Shown here one piece after another: positions 55,550-64,000 of a DNA stretch of 64,000 nt (positions within the stretch are counted from its first letter, which is position 1; each line of letters begins with the position of its first letter). The DNA is from Ascaphus truei. Taxonomy: Eukaryota > Chordata > Amphibia > Anura > Ascaphidae. Below the pieces are notes generated by a model. That model was not told the origin of the DNA, searched no databases, and saw only the letters and a program-made list of their open reading frames with translations. The translations under genes were made by a program, and so were the position numbers. Where the stretch lies: positions 141,352,563 through 141,416,562 of the forward strand of contig CM071570.1 in NCBI GenBank assembly GCA_036426205.1, read 5' to 3'.

Positions 55550-56640
55550 CTTGTATGTGTATATATATTAATATTCATAGCATAATAATAATATTATTAT
55601 TAATAATAATAATGATGTCATTACACCGATTTAATAGAATGACTAGTTTTTTTTACATCTTGAATGCCTTGCTCCTTTGAAATGAATTATTTTTAATGAA
55701 AAAAGGTGATTTCCCACAATGCCAGATTTGTCAACTCTCGGCTAAATGGTAACTGACTTTAAGCAGAGTGGTGTACTGACAGCATATTGTCATTTGGAAA
55801 CATCAAGCTAACAAACTATGAAGAAATCACTGTATTTACTATATAATTTAATCAGAATCAACTTAAAAATAGATAGTGCCTTTCATGCATATTTCAGCTA
55901 TTCCACAGAAACATTTCTTAAATGTATTTATTTGGGAAATTTACAAAAGTGTTTTGCTGATTTTGTTTTATGTAGCTTAATTATTTCACAATTGCGACAA
56001 CATAACAGTATATATAAAACTATGACTATAAAATCATAGTTATACTTTAATAACAAAGATGTCTACTGCATTATTCTACTTCCAGCAGACTCACAAATCA
56101 TATTAGGAAAAAATTCAAGTAAATTTTGTGTCAATCTATAGAGACATCACATTTATTTTTAAAACATTCAACATCCTAGGTACCAAGGCAACCCAATATC
56201 CAGTCATGCTAACACTGTCAAGTGAAGCATCTCTAAGTCTCCACAGTCTGTAATAAAATTAAAAATAAGTTATTTAATCTATAACATATAAAAAAAATCA
56301 CATTAATAAATATGAGTGACCTAGAGAAAAATTCAAATAATAAAGGATTTAAAGCAATTATGGACCACAGACTGGATCAGAAATCCAAGAATGAAAAAGG
56401 AATTATTCTATGTAATGGGCCATGAGAGGACAATACAGTACATTTAATGTTACACCTTTTTAACATTGGTGGTTTGAAATAAAACTACAAAGTTAGGAAC
56501 ATCAGCATGATTTTTTTATTTTCACTTGTACACATTCATTCCTGCATCCTCACATCTCTCTTGCTTCATCTATCGCTCAGTCTTATACTATTAGTCTAGT
56601 CTGTTTGCATATATATAATAGTTTATATTCAGTTTGAATA
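55550..56640. other. AT-rich interval, possibly conserved non-coding
   Basis: ATA/TAA microsatellite at 55585-55615, then 55680-56500 lacks repeats and long frames and is rich in AT-type transcription-factor words. Nothing definite. Confidence 0.3.
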
Positions 56641-56899
56641 CACTGATGAAATTGTAGGTGACTGGATATGGTCTCCATTTTTGCATTGTATGTAGTATGT
56701 TGGTTGGTCATAGGTCCCCGCGCGGAGTTTTATCCATGTTAAGTCTTGTCCATCTTTTTAGTTGCACGTGGGGTTTCATAATGATATTTGTCATTTGTAT
56801 TTTCTTTGTTTTTATGGATATGATATGTTTATTATTTTTTTATACTAGGTTATATATCATAATTTATATTATGATTTCAAAAAAGATTTACTAATGATA

Positions 56900-59498
56900 G
56901 AGACAGATATGAATCAAGGGGTTATAGGAGTAGACAAAATAGTTGGAAGGGTCATGGGAGAAAAGATTCCCACAAACCAGCACAGCAAAACATAACGAAT
57001 GATAAGGATGATGTGTTTGGAGAAATCCAATCATCTACCTCTTCTTTTTTAAAGAAGAGAGAGAAGGAGAATAAAAAGGGGAAATAGGGAGAAGTGGGAA
57101 AAAGGAACAGGAGACACACAAAACCACTACACCAATGAAGAGGGGCAGAGAAAGCCCACAAAAAGTGGAAAAAGAGGAGGAATACAAACCTACAAAAAAA
57201 CAACAGACAGATCAGTGACAATAGATAAAGGGATCTTTAATCTGAGTGATGTGGTGTTGACCCCAGGCCAAAATCAAGTTTTGCACCCACTAATAAAGTG
57301 AATATATTTAACACTTACAGTACATTGACATTGACAAATTTGCCAGAAATCTAACGTTGAAAAAATATTTTTTCACACAAAATGTTTCATACAAGAGAGT
57401 AGATCCACTGAGCACAACTGGTACTAATTATAAACACACTACTTGTAGAAATAATTTAGTCTTCTACCCAAGCTACTTAAAGAGTTGTCATATTGACACT
57501 TTTAGTAAATTGATTCAAGAGGACATTGAAAAATTAAATACAAAGAAACATTCTAAGAACTTGACAAAAACAGAAATCACAGCAATCCAAGTGTTATCTG
57601 AGATGGAAAATATTGTAATAAAATCTGCAGATAAGGTGGGGGTAGTAATCTTGAATAGATCAGATTAAAATACTGATACTTGAAGCCTTGAGGTATTGAA
57701 TGATGTTCAAACATATGTAAAATTAGAGAGCAATCCCACAAACTCCTTTCAAAAATCACTTGTAGAGGTATTAAACAGAGGATTAAATGAAGGAATACTT
57801 ATTAAAACAGAATGGGAGTATCTAAATATAGAGACACCAAAAATACCTATATTTTATTATTTACCCAAAGTACATAAGAATGCTCTGCACCCTCCCGGAA
57901 GACCGATAGTTTCAGGAATTAAATCTTTAACATCAAATCTATCAGGTTATATAGACCAATTCCTTAAAGAACCAGTGATACAACTTCGGTCATATTTGAA
58001 GGATACAATTCAAATATTTTGGACAAACTAAAATGGGAAACTAATTATATTCTGGTTACATGCAACGTTTCGTCGTTATATACGGTAATTGATCACAAAC
58101 AAGGATGCCAAGCGGTACAGGAAAATCTTACGAAGTCAGGTGATTTAGATAAGAAACAAATTCAATTTATTATTGACAGCATACAGTTTATATTATCACA
58201 TAATTATTTTTGGTTTGGTTTGGAGAACAATATTTTCTTCAGACAAGGGGGACTGCCATGGGTACCAGGTTTACACTGAACTATGCAAATGTATTCATGG
58301 GCAAATGGGAAGATGAATATATTTGGTCGGGGCATGGTTTCGGTGCAGACCTTGTACAGTGGCACAGATACATAGATGATATTCTTTTTGTTTGGGGAGG
58401 AAGTGTGGAACGATTAGATATGTTTCTTTCAAGTTTGGACAATAATCCATATAATCTTAAATTCACCACCCAGTACAGTACCCAAGGTATATCATTTTGG
58501 ATCTGTATATTTATATAATGGAAGGTCGTTTGAAAACTAAAACCTATATCAAACCAGTAGACTGCAATAACTTTCTAGAGGCAGATAGTAGACACTTAGA
58601 AAATTGGTTGGAAAATATTCCGTTGGGACAACTACAAAGACTAAAGCGAAACTGTACACAAGAAGTTGTTTTTAAGATCAGGCAAAAAATATGATGGAAA
58701 AATTCATAGAAAGAAAATATAAACCATCTACAGTAGATAGGGCATATGAAAAAGTCTTCGGAATGGATAGATTGACTCTAATTACACATAAAGAAAAAGT
58801 CAATATTCGTAATGAAAATACAGACACAATATCAATACCATTTATCACCCAATTCTTCAAACAAATAAAGAGAATAGTTAATAAACATTGGACATTTTTC
58901 TTAAAGATCCCATACTCCAACAGATTATACCTAAAAGACCAAAAATTGTCTTTACAAAAGCTCCCCGATCTAAAACAAAGAATAGCCCCAAGCTGTTTAA
59001 ATAAAGAGATAATAAAAAAAACAAGATATAACTCAAGGTTTTTTTAAATGTCTGAGGTGTAAAGGGTGTAAATTAAGCTGTAATACAACAAAAACATTTA
59101 AATCTATTCAGTCCACAACAACACATGAAATCTATGAAATTGACAACCTTATTGATTGTAATTCCGATCATGTTATTTATGTATTACAATGTCCCTGTCA
59201 CAAACAATATGTGGAAAGAACAACCCGTAAACTAAAACTTCGTATAGCAGAGCACATTGTTAATATTGAAAAGGGCCTCACTCAGCACAGTGTCTCCAAG
59301 CATTTCAAAGACCATCATTCTCAGAACCCACAAGGGTTGAAATTTATGGGGATTGAAAAATTGCCATATAGTTGGAGAGGGGGGGATAAGGTCAATCAAA
59401 TCTTAAAACGAGAAACATATTGGATATATACTCTCAAGACCTTAACCCCCAATGGGCTAAACATTGATATAGATCTTGGTTCTTTCCTTAGAGAGTAG
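56900..59498 (+). pseudogene. Penelope-like element: reverse transcriptase and GIY-YIG endonuclease, multiply frameshifted
   Basis: Sequential plus-strand frames follow the Penelope layout. 57230-57400: IFNLSDVVLTPGQNQVLH-type N-terminus. 57357-58031: PKVHKNALHPPGRPIVSG and LSGYIDQFLKE. 58019-58279: VTCNVSSLYTVIDHKQG (DVxSLYTxI motif with D changed to N) and a FFRQGGLPWVPG-type motif. 58210-58518: RYIDDILFVWGG catalytic motif. 58691-59047: C-terminal RT extension. About 59050-59498: Cys linker (CLRCKGC) and the GIY-YIG domain (VIYVLQCPCHKQYVERT, LRIAEH). At least six frame breaks. In the GIY-YIG motif the usual YVG is YVE. The Cys linker suggests a Neptune- or Poseidon-type clade, not decided. 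The 5' end may reach about 56640. Confidence 0.9.
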
Positions 59499-59499
59499 C

Positions 59500-60070
59500 T
59501 CTGCCTATTGTGACCCCTTTTCATTATATTCCCATTTATTGTTATGCTAATTATTTACTGTGATATGTCCTTTTTTCATCATTTACATTTATTGTTGTAG
59601 GATATATCCCTACACTATTAAGCGTGTGTATCATCTAATTTTTACATGCGAGGGTTAATAGACTGCATAAATATTCCTCTAGAATAAACATCCCCTTATA
59701 GGGAGGTTTCCAATACCAAATGTGGTTATTATATTGTGCAATTCAGTTACTTTCTCTTTCCCATTTTCATAATAAGGGCTATTGTATGCTCTTGTATTAA
59801 TGTTTAAAATTCATTCCCCTCTTTTTATTATATCGTAAGAATTAGTCTATGTTAATATGTTTCTATCTATTATAAAATGTGGTCAAACCTCTATTGCATC
59901 TATCCTTTCCTGCATCTTTGCAGGAACTGCATTAGGCATTAGACAGTGAGGCATTTAAAGTGAGCTTTTTAAGTGATAAATACAGTTAGACTATAGTTAA
60001 TATACTCACTTTCTTCATGCAAGACCAATAACCTCAGCTGATATGACATGAATCTAATTGCATTCTCTTC
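59500..60070. other. AT-rich flank, probably Penelope 3' region, no gene
   Basis: No second RT or hammerhead is seen here. No repeat is paired within the window. Confidence 0.4.
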
Positions 60071-60074
60071 ACAG

Positions 60075-61137
60075 GTATGTTCCTGATGTGCAAATCCTGT
60101 GTAAAAGACAGACTGACTCTGGCCTTGTAGAATTGATATAAGTATGTTCCTGATGTGCAAATCCTGTGTAAAAGACAGACTGACTCTGGCCTTGTAGAAT
60201 TGATAAAAGTATTGTGACAAACGCCCCTCTTTTGTAGCGCTGACGTCTGTCTGGGTTCTTCCCGACACAGTCTTCTAGGGTTATTTATACAAAAAACAGG
60301 ATCATGCAAAATATTATGCTGCTTAACTCAGGCTTCTGCCTGCTTTATTTTCATCCAAGTAAGGTACGCAGCTTTAACAAGTGTAGATTAGAGGTACTCA
60401 GATACTTTCATTCAGCAGTTTTCATTTCAGTGTTATAGTATTTCCCACACTGTTATTTCAAGTAAAAAGAAACCAAATTATATAAACAAAATCCTATCCC
60501 ATTCAGGGATCTAACTACACATTAGAATCAGTCTCTAACAGCTGCTGGCCAACTAACCTGTTTCCCCAGCTTAAACAATGCCCTCTCATTTAGGGTCACT
60601 TAGATACAGCACAGTCTTTCAGCAACAGCAGTAAACATTTGTTTTTGTCTTATCTGTTCGTGGTGGGAACTTGGTCCCAAGTGTCCAGGCAAATCCTCTG
60701 GTACTGTGATACTTGGAGGGGCCGTCCACCCCGAAACTGGAAACAGGGGAGCAGCGATACCCCCAGCCTCCAGGCTCTAAGGAGAGAGAGTGAAATGCAA
60801 AACCTCTCTGTTCTAAATACCTGTGCATGTGATTAGAAGAGCAGGTGAGGGAGAACTAGAGCCATTGTAATCTGTGGTCTGGATTTTCCATCCAGCTGCC
60901 TGAGTTAATGGGAAGCTGTGGAACGGATCATTTTTAACTATTCCTGCACTTTCTGACCTAAAATGGGGCAGAAAGCTGCCTAACATCTTTGGACTATGTC
61001 ACAGTATGTTCCTGATGTGCAAATCCTGTGTAAAAGACAGACTGACTCTGGCCTTGTAGAATTTATATAAGTATGTTCCTGATGTGCAAATCCTGTGTAA
61101 AAGACAGACTGACTCTGGCCTTGTAGAATTGATATAA
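60075..61137. repeat. Four 67-bp tandem units split by a solo LTR
   Basis: Units start with GTATGTTCCTGATGTGCAAA at 60075, 60142, 61004 and 61071, each spaced 67 bp once the insert 60213-61007 is ignored. They differ at one or two positions. Confidence 0.95.
60213..61003. mobile_element. 791-bp solo LTR with GTAT target duplication
   Basis: TGTGACA at 60213 and TGTCACA at 60997-61003 are perfect 7-bp inverted ends. GTAT precedes (60209-60212) and follows (61004-61007). The insertion fell at the first bases of the third 67-bp unit. The interior shows no reading frame. Orientation is not settled. Confidence 0.85.
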
Positions 61138-61174
61138 GTTAGTATGTTTGAATTTAAAAAGTTTTTTTTTTCCC

Positions 61175-61500
61175 CCCCCCCCCTCCCGGCGGCCGCGCAA
61201 CCCCCCTCCATCTGCCGCACGGGCAGGGAGGCAGACACAGGGAGCGGGGCAGAAGGGGGACACATCACCCACTCTCCCTTCCCCCCCCCCCCATGGGGGC
61301 AGCGCAACCCTCCTCCATCTCCCGCATGGGCAGGGAGGCAGCCACAGGGAGCGGGGCAGAAGGGGGACACATTACCTGCTCCCCCCTTACCATCCCCCCC
61401 ACAGGGGCAGCGCAACACCCCTCCATCTCCCGCACGGGCAGGGAGGCAGCCACAGGGATCGGGGCAGAAGGGGGCACCACACAACGGCAGATCGGGAGCG
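61175..61500. repeat. GC-rich minisatellite, three units of about 107 bp
   Basis: Units beginning CGCACGGGCAGGGAGGCAG near 61214, 61321 and 61428. Poly-C tracts within. Open frames on both strands follow from the repeat. Confidence 0.9.
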
Positions 61501-61504
61501 AGCA

Positions 61505-62231
61505 CACGTCACTGGGAGACTCATGAATATTTATGAGCTTCCACTGACGGACAGAAGCAAATTATAAACAGATCCCTTCACTAATTATGTCACCAAATTT
61601 CGCCGATCAATACATGGAGAACGAATTGACCTGCAGCTATGCAGTTCTTTAGGTAAGTAGAGATTGCCCACATGAAACTATTGAAGTAAAAAAATAAATA
61701 AAACAAATAAAAAAAGACTGAACTGCAGCTTTAAGTACCCACTGGCTAGTCAGGCAATCATTAGCATAATTGTTAAAAATGGCTGTAACAAATAACATGA
61801 ATGTTTAAAGCTGCTTCACATGTTGATATGGTAAATTTTGTTGATTGTGCATCCTAAATTAGATTGCAATATAGATAAAACTGGTTAGGGTAAAAAACAG
61901 AAGCGAACAAACTTCGTGAAATGCACAGGGTGTCCTGAGTGAGTCAGCATAGCCGACTACTGATGTCACAGCACGCCTCATACCCGAAATTAAGACCGGC
62001 CGATGGAGCTCGATCTCAGCGTGGAAGAGAAACATGTCCAAATCCAGAGCACAGCCCAGGGTGAGAGCCTGGACTGCAACCACTGCAACAGCTGAGTTGC
62101 GGACAAGTCGGGACCTACAATGAGGGGAGCAGGTGGCCCCTGAGAGAGGATCCTGGACAGAGCAAGCTGTAAGAACTGCAGGAGCAGTGCCTGGACTAAG
62201 AAGTCCCTAATAAGCCAAAGCTGGAAAGCTA
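61505..62231. other. No recognised gene
   Basis: CTCATGAATATTTATGAG palindrome at 61519-61536; otherwise nothing identified. Confidence 0.5.
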
Positions 62232-62236
62232 GTATT

Positions 62237-63055
62237 TGTCATGATGTGCTCACCACAAACCGGGCATGACTGCAGGGCCGAGGTGGTGATGGATATAAAC
62301 ACAACCCACAGCTGTGTGGGTGGCGTCTGGAGAGTAGGTTGGTCAAGGTAGCCCGGTCTGGGTTGGAGAGATACGCATAGTCAATATACTTGCCGGGGTC
62401 TGGGTTGGAGAGGTACATATCGTTGCAGGTACTATTAGCTGGGGTCCGGGTTGGAGAGAGGAGAATAGTCGTTGTACGGATGCCGAGGTCCAGGTTGGAG
62501 GGGTGCGGATTGTCATAGAAAGCCGGGGTCAGAAGTACAGAAGAGCGGAGTCCAAAACAAGCTGGGTCAATAACAGAGAGCTGCGAACAAGAGGACAAGA
62601 CAAGACTGCAAGGCTAGGAAGCAATGAACACAACGGAACATTGAATAATTGCTCAGCCAATTTTCCAGTGGGGCAGCTGAGCATAAGTAGGAAAGCGCAA
62701 CCAATGAGAAACCTGCAGCGTGGAGGTGCGTCAGCAGCGAGGGACGTGGTTGGTGAATCCGGAGCAGGGATCAGGTCGGATGATGATTCCTAACAAGGTC
62801 CGAGGAGGTGAGACACGTGCTCGCCCAACTCGTGTCACGTGCGCGCGCTGCAAGCCCCCGATGTTGGCGCAAGGACGCAAGCCGGACGAAGAGGTATTAA
62901 GCCTGGAGCGGGGTGCGTGCGCAGCCTTCCGTGGAGTGGTCTCTTAAGGAGCGGCGTCCCCACAAGGGGCAGGAGCGGGGAAGGCGGGAGCCCCGGCAGT
63001 GAGCGGAGGTAAGCGGGGAGTGTGCCGAGGGCGGCGTGACTCCCCGATCCTTACA
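62237..63055 (-). mobile_element. 819-bp solo LTR with GTATT target duplication
   Basis: Plus strand TGTCATGATG...GATCCTTACA, flanked by GTATT at 62232-62236 and 63056-63060. It contains four to five imperfect repeats of about 45-60 bp around GGTCTGGGTTGGAGAG (62345-62500). The GC-rich end (62750-63050) has CACGTG-type and CGCGCGC words. Minus orientation (TGTAAGGATC start) is a guess. Confidence 0.75.
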
Positions 63056-63060
63056 GTATT

Positions 63061-64000
63061 CAACCGCGCATTCAACAAGAAGAAATTTGTGAATTTGAAA
63101 TAGATTTCACTTTTTATTGCTTATTAAACAACAGTATTATGCTATGTTGTTTCTGTTTAATTCTTCTAAAATAAGACACAGTGTTCCAGTATTTGAAGCT
63201 TGAAGAAAAACAGGTCCACACATCCCATTTTACGGAGAACATTTCATATTTATTCGCCCTCATTATTTATTATTGAATCTGTGCATACATCTACACAGTA
63301 TCAGTGTGCTGATAGTATCTGGTTTCTAAATCTTTTGTGTCTGTTGCTGCAGGCCTTTGCACCAAAGAAATCCAAATTTCCTTTTGCTAGGCTCTGTGAG
63401 GGGATTTGGATAATGCCCTGGTTTGGACACTGGCACCAGGACTGCACTTTGGACATTTTTTATTTATTTTATAAGTTCCTTTTTAGTGTGGTTTAATTGT
63501 GGTTTTACTGTGGCTTTATTGTGGTTATTATATTTTATCATTGTGGTTTAAACTGTTCTCAAGGATCCTGAATGTCCTAAGAGTTATAGCGCTTCCTATA
63601 CTGCTTTCTCAATGTATAAAGCAAAGCTGTGGGTGTTAGCCGGTGTGTCCATCCACTTCTTTTTCACATAGAAAAAAATGAAGCTAAAGGATGGTGTTAG
63701 AGGCTTGGATATTGGATGTGGTGCACATATATAAATTATATGCAACATTAAACTTCAACCTTTTGTGCCACATAAATGCGTTAAGATTATCCATCAATTT
63801 TTTCTTGGTATACATAACAAATGCAAGTAGACAAACAATTCCTAATGCATGTACAAACATGACACACTCCAACCAAAGAACAAGAAAACTGGCTCCAAAT
63901 GGAAGAGCGTGAATAACTACATACCTACAGATGCTGCTACTGATTTTAATTGAGAAATTGATTTGATGCAATGCACTGTTCCACAAAACTATTCATTGTA
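63061..64000. other. No gene recognised
   Basis: AT-rich. The minus frame 63684-63986 (100 residues) has hydrophobic stretches but no family resemblance; the plus frame 63200-63496 likewise. Confidence 0.4.

Noticed and set aside
60075..61137. CRISPR-like array of 67-bp repeats
   Set aside because: Direct tandem units without spacers in a eukaryotic transposon-rich context; the gap between pairs is a solo LTR.
63684..63986. Hydrophobic 100-residue minus-strand frame as a membrane protein exon
   Set aside because: No splice-site context, conserved motif or family resemblance that I can support.

Overview
The window looks like a piece of a large, repeat-rich vertebrate genome, most likely an amphibian (frog). 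Grounds: Jockey-superfamily, L2 and L1 LINEs, a Penelope-like element, a PIF/Harbinger relic, a Ty3/gypsy element of the Gmr1 type, a Helitron-like insert, many hammerhead-ribozyme-like motifs, and dispersed repeats starting GGGGCCTATTCACTAAAC, which I associate with frogs. The species is inference. I recognise no host protein-coding exon, no tRNA or rRNA gene, and no prokaryotic feature. Almost everything that can be named is a mobile element or its debris.

Layout. 0-3 kb: G-rich minisatellite, then the first of four copies of a structured repeat ('cassette family': CRE/CCAAT/TATA promoter-like block, exon-like blocks followed by GTAAG/GTGAG donors, hairpin modules). 3.1-3.7 kb: reverse LINE fragment. 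5.3-6.4 kb: solo LTR with TATA target duplication. 6.8-8.5 kb: Harbinger transposase relic broken by a 1-kb inverted-repeat element. 9.7-14.7 kb: two more cassette copies, a 0.3-kb near-perfect palindrome with hammerhead-like arms, and a 371-bp insert with its empty site preserved. 14.7-16.8 kb: L2 on the minus strand. 17.8 kb: complete hammerhead core on the minus strand. 19.6-21.8 kb: L1 ORF1 and ORF2 endonuclease remnants. 22.2-24.7 kb: duplicated/inverted repeat and the fourth cassette copy. 24.7-29.3 kb: Jockey-type LINE whose 3' tail is split by about 3.1 kb of MITE and CA-rich DNA. 30-31.1 kb: AT-rich, repeat-poor DNA.

31.1-36.8 kb is an LTR retroelement with TGTAGCC/GGCTACA ends, a PBS-like site and a polypurine tract. 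Instead of gag-pol it holds one uninterrupted 827-codon frame with no recognisable domain. A 286-bp Helitron-like insert sits exactly at its 3' border; removing it in thought reveals a TATA target duplication on both sides. 37-42.4 kb: duplicated segments and a TIR element. 42.55-51.55 kb: Gmr1-like Ty3/gypsy element on the minus strand with a SCAN-like gag, integrase placed before reverse transcriptase, a tRNA-Leu-like PBS, and an apparently identical 4,104-bp tandem duplication of its interior. 51.7-55.6 kb: inverted-repeat elements with hammerhead-like motifs (one complete), and minisatellite/microsatellite arrays. 56.6-59.5 kb: Penelope-like element with RT and GIY-YIG domains, frameshifted. 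60-61.2 kb: 67-bp tandem array split by a solo LTR. 62.2-63.1 kb: solo LTR with a GTATT target duplication.

There is no operon or pathway here. The sequence records nested insertions. The most novel-looking items are the domain-less LTR-element ORF, the hammerheads that recur within inverted-repeat elements, and the promoter/exon-bearing cassette repeat. All motif matches were made by eye.
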